DNA of 64,000 bases from DASZIT01 sp036268775 (lineage in GTDB: Bacteria > Actinomycetota > Acidimicrobiia > Acidimicrobiales > RAAP-2), in NCBI GenBank assembly GCA_036268775.1, contig DATATM010000031.1, positions 248,001 through 312,000 of the forward strand. The letters run 5' to 3'. The notes under the pieces were generated by a model. The model was not told the origin of the DNA and did not search any database. It was given only the letters and a program-made list of their open reading frames with translations. The position numbers and the translations under genes were made by a program. Positions 16,935 through 26,120 of this stretch are shown here, one piece after another (the first letter of the stretch is position 1; each line of letters starts with the position of its first letter).

Positions 16935-19097
16935 GTGACTAAGAATGTTGACTCGATTGCGCTTCACGTTATGCGGGCGAATGTTGAGGCAATTGCGAAT
17001 GAGGGCGTCAATGCCATTGAGCGCACAGCAATCAGCCCCGTCGTAAGCGAAGCGCGCGACGCGTCGTGCGTGATACTTGGCGAAAGCGGCGAGCTGATTG
17101 CTGGAGGGGGAGCCTTGGAGTTTCACTTCTCAGCGGGGGGGCACGCAGTCAGGAACGTAATTAGCGTCCACGGCGAAACCATCGCTCCCGGGGACATATT
17201 CGTCGGGAACGATCCGCACTCGGATACGGCACTCCACATTCAGGATGTGATAATCGAGAAGCCAATCTTCGTGGGCTCAGAGTTGACTGCCTGGGTGGCG
17301 AACAGCGCGCACATGCTTGATTTTGGTGGCATGGCCTTCGGGTCTTACGCTCCCGAAGCCACTGAGTGTTACCAGGAGGCCATTCGCCTGCCGTCCGTTC
17401 GGCTGTATCGCGCCGGCGTCGAACAGACTGATGTGTGGGAGATCATTAAGAACAATGTTCGACTACCCGACCAGATGGAGATGGACTTTCGGGCGCTGAT
17501 CGCGGGATGCAACGTCGCCGAAGAAAAGTTGGTCAAGCTGATTGACCAAGTAGGAGGTCCGGAAGACTTCCGCCGAACGATCCGCGTTATCAACGAACGA
17601 ACGGAACAAGAGTTGCGCAGGCGAATAGGGCGTATCAGTGATGGTGCGTATCGGTGTACGGGGTTTACGGAGTGGGATTCGGAGTTCTATCGGGTTCCGT
17701 GTGAGCTAACAGTCAGCGGTGACGTGCTCACCTTTGACTTTGAGGGTGCCGCGCAACAAGCTCCCCACTTCTTCAACTCGAGGCCGTGGATCATCAAGTC
17801 GGTCTTGGTACCCTCGGTGTGGAACGCTCTCGCAAGCGATCTTCCGTTTACAGAAGGAGTTCTTCGTCCCATCGAGGTTAAGTGTCCGGAAGGCACGATC
17901 GTCAACTCCAGCCCGCCGGCGCCCGTCGCATCAGCGCACTCAGATGTGGCATGGAATGCGGACACGATAGCGATGCACTGTCTGCACCAGGCTTTGGCAG
18001 CTAGTGATGGCCTTCCCGAATCCCTCAATAGCACGGCGCAGTTCCCAGAGGCCGGCCTCGTTCTGACAACGTGGCAGTTCGAAGCCCCAGATGGCAGTAA
18101 CGATGGCTTCCTGTTGATGGATGGATTGATGGCGGGCGGACCTGGGTCCATTGGCCGAGACGGACCAGACGTGTCCGCATTCGCGAGAGGCCGAGCGGGA
18201 ATGCTTGACGTGATCGATGTCGAGATCTTGGAGTCGCGATATCCACTATTGGTGGAGGAGAGACGAACTCGGTATGACGCTTGTGGAGCGGGCAAATTCC
18301 GATCTGGCGCTCCAATCACAGTCTCAGTCCGGCCCTATGGAGTTGATCGAATTGTCGGTACAATGATCGGCCGCCACTCAAACGCTCCATTTTTGGGTTT
18401 CGCAGGCGGATACCCCGGATCGTGCCCGGAACTATGGCTCCACCGCAAAGATGGAAGTAGTACGCCGATTGCCCCACGAGCTTCGAATGTAGAAGTGACG
18501 TCGGAAGATGTGTTCCAATGCTGGCCCGCATCGGGAGGGGGGTTTGGAGATCCGATCGAGCGAGCACCCGAGAGCGTCCTTGCGGACTTCCTAAGCGAGC
18601 GACTTGACATCGCTCAGGCAGAGAATGCCTATGGCGTACGCTTTACTTCCGACCATCGAATGATCGATCACGAGGCGACATTGTCGCTGCGTGAGGGGAT
18701 ACGTAGCGCTCGACTAGTCGAAGCGATTGCTCCGGTTCGGCCGTGCCCGGACTCGGCTCTTTCGGCCACAACTGGGTACGATCCACTACCTCTAGCGATA
18801 GGGGTCGAACAGCGAGGCACTGTTGCAGTTGCGATCGGAAGCGGCGCACCGTTGGCACTCTCACCCAACGATTGGCTGGACGGTTGCCCGACTCTTTCTG
18901 AGATTCGAACCACGCGGGCCGGACGGAATCTCACGACCACAACGTATCTAGACCCGCGAACAGGAAGCGCACTTTGCGTCGACGCGGTTCTCGATGGTGA
19001 GCAGCGATCGTTTGGAAGTCGACCGAAGCGTTGGGTCACAGCGGGCGAAGGACAAGGGAACGGAGGTTGGCATGCCGTCGAATCGGCCAGCAGATGA
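16935..19097 (+). CDS. Hydantoinase/oxoprolinase subunit B (HyuB-type) with C-terminal extension
   Basis: A 720-residue HyuB-family subunit. Family motifs include HVMRANVEAIANEG near the start, RTAISPVVSEARDASC, GDIFVGNDPHSDTALHIQD, then NSAHMLDFGGM and a late GGGFGDPIERAP. HyuB proteins are usually 500-600 residues. Here about 130 extra residues follow the family end, with no domain I recognise. The start is GTG at 16935, seven bases after hyuA. The 3' end overlaps the next gene by 26 bases. With HyuA it should form an ATP-driven hydrolase or carboxylase; the substrate is unknown. Confidence 0.9.
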   Translation: MTKNVDSIALHVMRANVEAIANEGVNAIERTAISPVVSEARDASCVILGESGELIAGGGALEFHFSAGGHAVRNVISVHGETIAPGDIFVGNDPHSDTALHIQDVIIEKPIFVGSELTAWVANSAHMLDFGGMAFGSYAPEATECYQEAIRLPSVRLYRAGVEQTDVWEIIKNNVRLPDQMEMDFRALIAGCNVAEEKLVKLIDQVGGPEDFRRTIRVINERTEQELRRRIGRISDGAYRCTGFTEWDSEFYRVPCELTVSGDVLTFDFEGAAQQAPHFFNSRPWIIKSVLVPSVWNALASDLPFTEGVLRPIEVKCPEGTIVNSSPPAPVASAHSDVAWNADTIAMHCLHQALAASDGLPESLNSTAQFPEAGLVLTTWQFEAPDGSNDGFLLMDGLMAGGPGSIGRDGPDVSAFARGRAGMLDVIDVEILESRYPLLVEERRTRYDACGAGKFRSGAPITVSVRPYGVDRIVGTMIGRHSNAPFLGFAGGYPGSCPELWLHRKDGSSTPIAPRASNVEVTSEDVFQCWPASGGGFGDPIERAPESVLADFLSERLDIAQAENAYGVRFTSDHRMIDHEATLSLREGIRSARLVEAIAPVRPCPDSALSATTGYDPLPLAIGVEQRGTVAVAIGSGAPLALSPNDWLDGCPTLSEIRTTRAGRNLTTTTYLDPRTGSALCVDAVLDGEQRSFGSRPKRWVTAGEGQGNGGWHAVESASR

Positions 19098-19998
19098 TCC
19101 TATTGCGATCGCGGGATCAGGTGCGGAAAGTCAGACTCCTGAAGCGGCAAGCAACTCGAACGGGGTGGTCCTAATCACAGGGGGCGCTGGAGGCATTGGC
19201 TCGGCCTGCGCGACCGCAATGGCGGGACGCGGCTTGACGATTCTTGCGGATGTTGATCTCGAAAACCTTCGGCAAACCGCCGAGACATTACGAGTAAGTG
19301 ATTCGCCAATCGAGGTGGTACGTTGCGATATCGCTGACCGTGATTCGGTGGCCTCGTTGGCGCAGTATGCGGCTTCGAAGGGCCCGCTCGTATCGATCAT
19401 TCACACTGCCGGAATCGATTCGCTGATGGGCGATTCCCGCAAGATATTCACAATCGACTTTCTTGGCACTGCATGGCTATTGGACGCACTTGTGCCATTC
19501 GTAACGGCGCGAACGACAGCGGTGTGTCTGTCCTCCATCGCGCGATTTCGGCTGTCTCCTGAGTTGGCGGGCGCTCTCGAACCCGTGCTCGCGGATCCGT
19601 ATGCGGCTGACCTGTTTGAGCATGTGTGCGATGTGGCGGGTGGTGAGATCAGCGCAAGGATGAGTTACGGCATCGCAAAGTATGGAGTAACGCTCCTGTG
19701 CCGACAACTGTCGGCTAGATGGGGAGCCTTAGGTGCTCGCATCATCTCAATCTCCCCAGGACTGATTGATACCCCAATGGGCCGCCTGGGATATTCCGGA
19801 CATCCTGATGTTCGGATACAGGCCGAACGTACCCCGATTCAACGTTGGGGTTCCGACCCCCAGGGTATGCCTGGCCGCGCCGATGATGTCGCATCTACTG
19901 CCGCCTTCTTGTGTTCCGAGGGCGCTTCATTCATTACTGGCTGCGACATTGTCGTTGATGGAGGACTTACCGCGGCTACCTCGCTACCTCCCTTTTGA
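19072..19998 (+). CDS. Short-chain dehydrogenase, hydroxysteroid-dehydrogenase-like
   Basis: A 308-residue SDR whose layout resembles 3-alpha-hydroxysteroid dehydrogenase-type enzymes: LITGGAGGIGSA for the cofactor, IIHTAGID instead of the NNAG motif, a catalytic Ser in CLSSIARF, a long insert and then MSYGIAKYG, with the active-site Tyr and Lys. ISPGLIDTPMG and a C-terminal VVDGG follow. The ATG at 19072 has GGAGG five bases upstream and overlaps the end of the HyuB gene. Its position in the hydantoinase operon and its steroid-enzyme look suggest an alicyclic or terpenoid alcohol as substrate, which is inference. Confidence 0.85.
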   Translation: MPSNRPADDPIAIAGSGAESQTPEAASNSNGVVLITGGAGGIGSACATAMAGRGLTILADVDLENLRQTAETLRVSDSPIEVVRCDIADRDSVASLAQYAASKGPLVSIIHTAGIDSLMGDSRKIFTIDFLGTAWLLDALVPFVTARTTAVCLSSIARFRLSPELAGALEPVLADPYAADLFEHVCDVAGGEISARMSYGIAKYGVTLLCRQLSARWGALGARIISISPGLIDTPMGRLGYSGHPDVRIQAERTPIQRWGSDPQGMPGRADDVASTAAFLCSEGASFITGCDIVVDGGLTAATSLPPF

Positions 19999-20286
19999 TG
20001 CTTCCTCTATGCGCAATGTGATGACCGCAGAGCTTGGTCGCAATGCACTTCCAATTCCCGAGCGACGTGGTGTCATGTGATTGGTTGCAAGCGTGCGAGC
20101 GACTGTAGAAACAATGCAATGGTCCTGTAATGAGTCTGCTATGGGGCCGGACGTATAGGCGGGACTGACTTTGGTACCGATCAAGGGTGAATGAGAGGGC
20201 GGCGTTGCATGCTGGCAATGGGCCTTCCAATCGACGATGTAAGAGTGGCGGTCGATTTGGGCGCTCCAGGCCGTCAAGGAACTAAA

Positions 20287-20853
20287 GTGCAATGCATGGT
20301 TAACTCCTCTTCTCCTCGAATGACTCCGGTACCTGAAGATGAGCAGGATTCGCAAACCCGTGAGCTATTGTCGCAGGTGTTTGTTGATGGAACGCCTGCA
20401 TCGAACATATTCACTACGTTCGTACGACATCCAGGCCTGTTCCGTAAATGGTGGCCTCTGTCAGCGAAGCTCCTGGTTGGCAAGTTACCAAGTCGGGATC
20501 GCGAGCTATTGGTTTTGCGAACGGGCTGGCGCTGCAATTCGGAGTATGAGTGGGGTCAACATGTGTTACTCGCCCCCACATGCGGACTAAGCGATGATGA
20601 CGTCGCTCGGGTCAAAGAAGGTCCAGAAGTAGCCGGCTGGAGTCAGTTCGATGCGTCCCTGCTGCGCGCCGTTGACGAGCTCCACGATGAAGGCTGCGTC
20701 TCCGACGCGACATGGCAGTTTTTAGCTGAACGGTACGACGAACGTCAGCTGATCGAGGTGCCGATGCTGGTGGGCCACTACCATCTCGTGGCATTTACGT
20801 TGAACTCACTTGGGGTCCAACGCGAACCCGGAGTACCTGGCTTTAACGGTTAG
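20287..20853 (+). CDS. Carboxymuconolactone decarboxylase-like protein
   Basis: A protein of about 188 residues in the CMD/AhpD superfamily. SNIFTTFVRHPGLFRKWWPLS and GKLPSRDRELLVLRTGWRCNSEYEWGQHV form the conserved core, with the E-x(2)-W-x(2)-H arrangement (EWGQH) seen in CMD members. It lacks the CxxC of peroxidases. The GTG at 20287 has AAGGA six bases upstream. It is a second CMD-family protein in this catabolic half, only distantly similar to the one at 12,568. Confidence 0.82.
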   Translation: MQCMVNSSSPRMTPVPEDEQDSQTRELLSQVFVDGTPASNIFTTFVRHPGLFRKWWPLSAKLLVGKLPSRDRELLVLRTGWRCNSEYEWGQHVLLAPTCGLSDDDVARVKEGPEVAGWSQFDASLLRAVDELHDEGCVSDATWQFLAERYDERQLIEVPMLVGHYHLVAFTLNSLGVQREPGVPGFNG

Positions 20854-21035
20854 CTCCGCTGGGTGAGGATTCAATACAAGTGGACTGTCGCTCCCATCAA
20901 GAGGCCAAGGTGTGGGTCAACTGGAACCTGTCGATTTGGCAGGTTCATCTGCCACATTGGTGCCTTCGCCCCACAGCGGCGGCCCAGTCGCCAGCCTGGG
21001 TAAGCCCCAGTTGCCTTGGCAGCTATCACTGGCTA

Positions 21036-21064
21036 TTGACAAGTAGCTTCAGCGCGACCAAAAT
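21036..21064 (+). promoter_or_regulatory. Promoter of the atuA-Rieske gene set
   Basis: A perfect -35 hexamer TTGACA (21036-21041) is followed after 17 bases by CAAAAT (21059-21064), which matches the -10 consensus at four of six positions. The first gene starts 48 bases further on. Confidence 0.5.
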
Positions 21065-21111
21065 AATACAAATAGTGGACTACAGAGTCATTATATGTTA
21101 GTGGGGCGAAA

Positions 21112-22464
21112 ATGCCGGATAATGTTCGCATAGCGTGTGGGAGCGCAGGAGCCATCGACCGGGTGCAACTCGCGGTTGACATGGTCGAACAGGGTGACCC
21201 GCGGTACCTCTGCCTTGACAGCCTTGCGGAGCGTACGCTCGCGTTGGCGCAGCTAAGAAAGTCCGCTGGAATCGGCGCCGGATACGATTTGCGGCTGCCA
21301 GCGTATGCAAGGAATCTGTTTCCACTTGCCCGAGAGCACGGGACAACGGTCATCGGAAACATGGGCGCGGCGGATCCTGAGGCAGCCCTTCAGTATCTGA
21401 GCGAAGTAGCGAAGGACTTCGGTCTGGTGGGTCTAAATGTTGCGTTGATCCAGGGGGATGACGTTTTGCAGGCCCTTGAAAAGCTTGATCCAATTCTCCT
21501 TGAGACAGGAAAGCGGCTGTCGGCCTTGACGGACCGTATCGTCTCTGCGAACGCATACACCGGTTGCGAACCGATCGTTGATGCGCTCGAGGCGGGAGCA
21601 CAGCTCGTCATTGGTGGTCGTATCGCGGATAGTTCGTTGTTTCTTGCCCCTCTGGTGCGCGAGTTTGGATGGAAGCTCGACGATTGGGACCGATTGGGAG
21701 CCGGGACATGTGTCGGTCACTTGCTTGAGTGCGGTACATACCTTACGGGTGGCAATTTTGCCGATCCGCCATACACCCACGTCGAGGGATTTCACCATCC
21801 CAGCCTGCCCCTGGCAGATGTTGAAGCAAGTGGCGCTGCGGTATTTCGGAAGCTTCCGGGGTCTGACGGCGCTCTTAACGCCCTCACTTGCAAGCTCCAA
21901 CTTGGGTACGAGGTGCACAACCCGAGCGCCCACAAGACCCCGGATGTAGTTGCCGACTTCTCACGCGTTGAGGTCGACGAGGTAGACGGCGGTGTCGGGG
22001 TCCGATTTGCGGGAGGCAGTCAGCGCCCCGACCAGCTGAAGGTAGGCGTCGGTGTTGCCGGGGGTTTCATCGGCGAAAATCAGGTGTCCTATGCCGGCTT
22101 CGGTGCGCTAAGTAGGGCTCACCTCGCCGAAGAAATTCTTCAAGAACGGCTTAGCCTTCTTGCGGAAAGTGAGAAGATCGAAGAATGGAGAGTGGACCTG
22201 GTCGGCGTGAACGCCATCCACGGTCCGCAATCCAAGTTTAGAGACGAATCCGAGCCCTACGAAGTTCACGTGCGGGGTGCGGCGCGTTGTGGCGACCGCC
22301 ATGCTGCTGAACTCGTGGCAGCAGAAGTGGAGTATCTCATGCTATTCGGTCCTTCGGGAGTTGCCGCCGGTCATCGCACGCGGATCTCGGAGATTGTGTC
22401 CACGTATACGGCATTCATCGATAGGTCTGACGTGACGCCGGTCGCGTCAATGGCGACGCTATAA
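21112..22464 (+). CDS. AtuA-family protein (acyclic terpene utilisation, DUF1446)
   Basis: A 450-residue protein of the AtuA/DUF1446 family, found in terpenoid (citronellol/geraniol) degradation loci and in many other actinobacterial catabolic clusters. Typical stretches are RIACGSAGAIDRVQLA, RNLFPLAREHGTTVIGNMGAADP, TGCEPIVDALEAGAQLVIGGRIADSS and VGVNAIHG. The biochemical reaction of AtuA proteins is not firmly known. In this case the C-terminal ferredoxin-fold domain is a separate small gene directly downstream (22,482), a common split. The ATG at 21112 follows GTGGGGCG. Confidence 0.88.
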   Translation: MPDNVRIACGSAGAIDRVQLAVDMVEQGDPRYLCLDSLAERTLALAQLRKSAGIGAGYDLRLPAYARNLFPLAREHGTTVIGNMGAADPEAALQYLSEVAKDFGLVGLNVALIQGDDVLQALEKLDPILLETGKRLSALTDRIVSANAYTGCEPIVDALEAGAQLVIGGRIADSSLFLAPLVREFGWKLDDWDRLGAGTCVGHLLECGTYLTGGNFADPPYTHVEGFHHPSLPLADVEASGAAVFRKLPGSDGALNALTCKLQLGYEVHNPSAHKTPDVVADFSRVEVDEVDGGVGVRFAGGSQRPDQLKVGVGVAGGFIGENQVSYAGFGALSRAHLAEEILQERLSLLAESEKIEEWRVDLVGVNAIHGPQSKFRDESEPYEVHVRGAARCGDRHAAELVAAEVEYLMLFGPSGVAAGHRTRISEIVSTYTAFIDRSDVTPVASMATL

Positions 22465-22481
22465 AGCAGAAGGGGTGTCTT

Positions 22482-22817
22482 ATGTATCTCCGCGAAATTG
22501 CGTGTGCGCGTGCGGGCGACAAAGGAAATACCAGCAACGTCGTGGTTGTGCCGTACGACGAAGACAACTACGAGTTGCTTAAGAACAAACTGACTGAAGT
22601 CTCTGTGAAGGACTATTTCGGGCCGCTCGTACGGGGCGCAGTTCACCGTTACGAAATGCCGGGGATCCGGGCGCTCAACTTCGTGATGGAAGACGCTCTC
22701 GGAGGAGGCGTTACCCGGTCGGTTTGGATGGACGCACATGGGAAGTCTCGTGCTTCGTTGATTCTTACAATGGAAATCGGCGATAACCTCAGCCAAGTGG
22801 AAGCCGCAGCCAGATGA
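22482..22817 (+). CDS. AtuA-associated small domain protein
   Basis: A 111-residue protein corresponding to the C-terminal domain of longer AtuA-type proteins. The signature ACARAGDKGNTSNVVVVPYD near the N-terminus, FGPLVRGAVHRYEMPGIRALNFV in the middle and MDAHGKS at the end are typical. It begins 17 bases after the AtuA gene and almost certainly forms a complex with it. The start ATG is preceded by AGAAGGGG. Confidence 0.88.
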   Translation: MYLREIACARAGDKGNTSNVVVVPYDEDNYELLKNKLTEVSVKDYFGPLVRGAVHRYEMPGIRALNFVMEDALGGGVTRSVWMDAHGKSRASLILTMEIGDNLSQVEAAAR

Positions 22818-22862
22818 AGTTGAAACTCACCAAAGTTCGCCGAAGTCAAGTGGGGTGAATCC

Positions 22863-24233
22863 GTGGCGACGGAAGGCCGTAGCACGGACACTGATCAACT
22901 CAATGTCAACTGGACAAAGGAGGCTTTGGACCTCCGGGCAAAGAGCCTCTACGTAAGCCAGCGAAGATTTGAGGCGGATCGATACACTTCCCTCGACTTT
23001 CTTGCCCGCGAAGACCACAGCGTGTGGCGTCACGCATGGCAAATCGCTTGCCTCGAATCCGAAGTAGCAGAGGTCGGTGACTACGTCGAATATCGAATAG
23101 TCGATGAATCGATTCTCGTCATCAGAGAAACGCCAACCCGGCTTCGAGCGTTGTCCAACGTGTGTCGGCACCGTGCTACGGCTCTCAAGGCGGGCTCAGG
23201 AAATGCTCGCGAACTACGATGCCCATTCCATGGGTGGCGGTACGGTCTCGATGGTTCGCTATTGGAGATCGTGAACGACTGGGACTTTCCTGAGACACGA
23301 GCGCAGAATCCTTGCCTACCCGAATTTCTTCTCGAGACATGGCAAGGATTCGTTTTTATTAACCTCGATACCGATGCGGCTCCCCTCTCCGAATTCCTCG
23401 GGCCCCTCGAGCCAGAGTTCGACCGATACGCGATGGAATCTCGATACCGAGCCGCAGGGATCCGGATGGTGCTGCCGTGTAATTGGAAGGTTGCAGCCGC
23501 CTCGTTTCCTGAGACGTATCACGTTCCCTGGACTCATCCGCAAATTGGCTCGTGGGTTAGCGATGTGGACTCAACCCTTATACCACTGGGCCTTCATGGC
23601 AAATGCGTAAATGCAAGGCGCCCATCCCCGAACAACGCATTCGAAGTCGACGATGAGACGTACCTCGCGGAACAGCTGGGGTTCCTCAATCGGGAGGCAA
23701 TGGATACCGCCATGGAAGGATTGGAAAATGGTTTCGGAGCTCGGGAGATCCTGGCTCAGGTTCAGCGACAGCGCTTTCTAGATAAGGGTTTCGATTTCGC
23801 TGACTGTCCTAACGATGAGTTCGTCGACGGAAAGGGATATTGGATTTTTCCGAACGCGATCGCGTACGTTGGGCTCGGAACAGCTGGCCACGTCTTGCGC
23901 TTCCTGCCCAACGGGCGAGACCCAAATACCTGCGTGGCTGAATTGTGGCTTATGACATTCCCAGATGATGCCAATGCACCGATGGCGAACGTTCCCATGT
24001 CCTCGTACCCACTCGGCACCTCTGTTACTGAGGCATTCGAAGACAGCCATGGATTTCATCCGCTCGGACCCGTACTCGATCAGGACCTCTCGAATTTGGA
24101 ATCGATTCAACGCGGACTTCAGTCTGCACACTATCCAGGAGTTTCGTTCGGCCTATATCAGGAGAGTCTTATCCGAAACTTCGAAGAGGCCCTTGATGGC
24201 TATTTGGAGAGGTTTGACAAGCCGAGTCGATGA
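22863..24233 (+). CDS. Rieske non-haem iron oxygenase, alpha subunit
   Basis: A 456-residue ring-hydroxylating oxygenase large subunit. The Rieske [2Fe-2S] ligands are Cys101 and His103 (NVCRHRA) and Cys120 and His123 (LRCPFHGW). The mononuclear iron ligands are His220 and His225 in ETYHVPWTHP, with Glu217 as the likely bridging carboxylate. No beta subunit follows, so it is likely an alpha-only oxygenase of the carnitine/choline or vanillate/steroid type. The next gene overlaps its stop by four bases, and a ferredoxin gene follows. No dedicated reductase is visible. Likely work: O2-dependent hydroxylation or demethylation of the pathway substrate. Confidence 0.92.
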   Translation: MATEGRSTDTDQLNVNWTKEALDLRAKSLYVSQRRFEADRYTSLDFLAREDHSVWRHAWQIACLESEVAEVGDYVEYRIVDESILVIRETPTRLRALSNVCRHRATALKAGSGNARELRCPFHGWRYGLDGSLLEIVNDWDFPETRAQNPCLPEFLLETWQGFVFINLDTDAAPLSEFLGPLEPEFDRYAMESRYRAAGIRMVLPCNWKVAAASFPETYHVPWTHPQIGSWVSDVDSTLIPLGLHGKCVNARRPSPNNAFEVDDETYLAEQLGFLNREAMDTAMEGLENGFGAREILAQVQRQRFLDKGFDFADCPNDEFVDGKGYWIFPNAIAYVGLGTAGHVLRFLPNGRDPNTCVAELWLMTFPDDANAPMANVPMSSYPLGTSVTEAFEDSHGFHPLGPVLDQDLSNLESIQRGLQSAHYPGVSFGLYQESLIRNFEEALDGYLERFDKPSR

Positions 24234-25393
24234 CTACGGCTATTAACATTGAGGACTATCAGGAGATTGCCAGGAAGAAGCTTCCTCGACCTGTCTTCGA
24301 CTTTATCGAAGGCGGATCCGGTGACGAAACATCGATCGCCGCAAATCGGAGTGCATTTGATCGGCTGAGCTTCGTGCCCCGCGTGCTTGTCGACGTTGGG
24401 AAGCCCGATCTGACCACCACGTTCTGTGGGTCACCATTACAGACCCCAATTATGCTTGCACCCACTGGGCATTCAGGGATCGTGCACCCGGATGGCGAAC
24501 GTGCAGCGGCTGTCGTCGCCGCGGAGTTGGGAACTCTCGCATTTGTATCAACAATGTCGACGTACACGATCGAAGAAATCGCTGCCACAGTCGACCCGCC
24601 TCCCTGGTTCCAACTGTATTCCCTCAAAGACAAGGGTTTGGCATCGGCCCTCGTCGAGCGCGCTGCTGCGGCGAAACTCCCTGGCATCTGCCTCACAGTC
24701 GATACAGCAGTTGGCTCTCGTCGAGAGCGGGATCTTCGCAACGGATGGTCAGTGCCCCCGAAAATCGTAGGCCGCAATGGACTTTCGTTCTTAGCGCACC
24801 CGGCATGGGTGGCGCGCGCGGTACGACATCGTCGCGTCCTGGTTCGAAACATCGACCCGCTGGCGCCCCTCCCGAAATTGAGGAACTTGATCACGGCCGC
24901 ATCCGCAAGCACTGATGCCGTGTTGCGCCAGCTTGACCCGAGTGTGACCTGGGATGATCTTGCGAAGTTGCGGGCGGCATGGGGCGGATCTTTGGCCGTG
25001 AAGGGAATTCTTAACCCTGCGGACGCAGCGCGGGCCGTCGCTCTTGGAGCGAACGCAATAATTGTGTCAAACCATGGCGGGCGGCAGCTCGATGGCGCTT
25101 GCGCCACCCTCGACGCTCTTCCAGGAATTGTTGATGCGGTAGGCGACCAGGCGGACGTTGCGATAGACGGAGGCGTTCGGCGTGGAACTGATGTAATAAA
25201 GGCGCTTTGTCTCGGTGCCCGTGCATGTTTGATCGGCCGTCCATGGTTGTGGGGGCTTGCCGCCGGAGGTACGGCCGGAGTCAGAGCCGCCCTAGATCTA
25301 TTGCGGGTTGAGCTCGAGATCGGACTCGCGTTGGTGGGACAGCCGAACGCCCGGTCGCTTGACCAATCCTATCTGGCGCCAAATGGCCTTTAG
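24230..25393 (+). CDS. FMN-dependent alpha-hydroxyacid oxidase/dehydrogenase
   Basis: A 387-residue member of the glycolate oxidase/L-lactate dehydrogenase (LldD) family. FIEGGSGDETSIAANRSAFD opens the domain, PTGHSGIVHPDGE and FQLYSLKD follow, and the catalytic His/Arg motif is NHGGRQLDG. DGGVRRGTDVIKALCLGARAC and IGRPWLWGLAAGG bind the FMN phosphate. These enzymes oxidise an L-2-hydroxy acid to the 2-oxo acid. ATG at 24230 overlaps the Rieske gene stop (ATGA), so the hydroxylated product of that oxygenase may be its substrate. This link is inference. Confidence 0.92.
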   Translation: MTTAINIEDYQEIARKKLPRPVFDFIEGGSGDETSIAANRSAFDRLSFVPRVLVDVGKPDLTTTFCGSPLQTPIMLAPTGHSGIVHPDGERAAAVVAAELGTLAFVSTMSTYTIEEIAATVDPPPWFQLYSLKDKGLASALVERAAAAKLPGICLTVDTAVGSRRERDLRNGWSVPPKIVGRNGLSFLAHPAWVARAVRHRRVLVRNIDPLAPLPKLRNLITAASASTDAVLRQLDPSVTWDDLAKLRAAWGGSLAVKGILNPADAARAVALGANAIIVSNHGGRQLDGACATLDALPGIVDAVGDQADVAIDGGVRRGTDVIKALCLGARACLIGRPWLWGLAAGGTAGVRAALDLLRVELEIGLALVGQPNARSLDQSYLAPNGL

Positions 25394-25486
25394 GGACTCG
25401 ACAATCGATAGTCACCATCGCCGGCTGGGGACTCAGGTCGTGACTAGGGTCTACTCGCTTCGTCTCCAGAGGAGCGTTGTCGTGTC

Positions 25487-25807
25487 GTGCCGAGGGTGAC
25501 CGTTGAGCCGAAGGGCATCATCCTTGATGTCATGGATGGTGAGACAATTATGGGTGCAGCCAGCCGCGAGGGTTATCAATGGCCGACCGTATGTGGGGGG
25601 CAGGCGTCGTGCAAGGCGTGCACTTGCGAGGTCCGTAGCGATCCCGATGCCCTGGCTTCACTGAGCCGACTCGAACTAACTGAACTTGAGCGAACTTTTC
25701 CAACTCTGCATCGTGACGGGTGGCCACTTCGCCTTGCTTGTCAAGCCAAGCCAATCGCGGACGTGACCGTCTTCAAGCGTGGCGTTCGCCGGCTAACAGG
25801 GGAATGA
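25487..25807 (+). CDS. [2Fe-2S] ferredoxin (adrenodoxin-type spacing)
   Basis: A 106-residue plant/vertebrate-type [2Fe-2S] ferredoxin. Cys36, Cys42 and Cys45 (VCGGQASCKAC) give the C-x5-C-x2-C pattern and Cys85 (RLACQ) is the fourth ligand. The x5 spacing matches the adrenodoxin/putidaredoxin class. It is placed to donate electrons to the Rieske oxygenase just upstream and could also serve the P450. The start is GTG at 25487, with GAGGAG upstream at a rather long spacing of 12 bases. No ferredoxin reductase gene accompanies it. Confidence 0.88.
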   Translation: MPRVTVEPKGIILDVMDGETIMGAASREGYQWPTVCGGQASCKACTCEVRSDPDALASLSRLELTELERTFPTLHRDGWPLRLACQAKPIADVTVFKRGVRRLTGE

Positions 25808-26120
25808 TCGGGCGCACCTCAGCACATGCTCGACAGACCGCGTACATCTTGGACACTGTGCCCCTTGCGGCACCGGAATGGGATACCCAACCATCGCCGG
25901 CGACAATCCATCAGCAAGGCGTTCCCGTCAGGGGATGCAGCCTCTTCTTCCCGCTCCATCATCGAGGAGCACACGGAAACACCCACAGTGATCAACCGAA
26001 ACACTATTCACGCGGAGGGGTGACAGATCCGTTGACGAACATTGAATGGTGTGCTACAACTGGTCATGTATTGACGGGGGAAACCACTATATGGTCCGTC
26101 TAAGATTGGGGAGGGCAAGA
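25808..26120. other. Intergenic region upstream of the ABC importer
   Basis: Apart from the promoter described at 26,033-26,061 and the strong ribosome site before 26,121, I see no conserved gene or RNA structure. Short frames here lack codon bias or recognisable motifs. Confidence 0.5.
26033..26061 (+). promoter_or_regulatory. Sigma70-type promoter of the ABC importer operon
   Basis: TTGACG at 26033-26038 and TACAAC at 26056-26061 are separated by exactly 17 bases. The first gene of the importer starts 59 bases downstream. This is the clearest consensus promoter in the AT-rich half. Confidence 0.6.

Noticed and set aside
16935..19097. HyuA/HyuB pair as acetone carboxylase
   Set aside because: The third (gamma) subunit gene is missing and the lengths and motifs fit the hydantoinase/oxoprolinase group better, though the C-terminal extension leaves some doubt.
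25808..26120. TPP or other riboswitch upstream of the NMT1/SsuA-like importer
   Set aside because: The leader shows no CTGAGA-type or other conserved riboswitch core; only a sigma70-type promoter and a ribosome site are visible.
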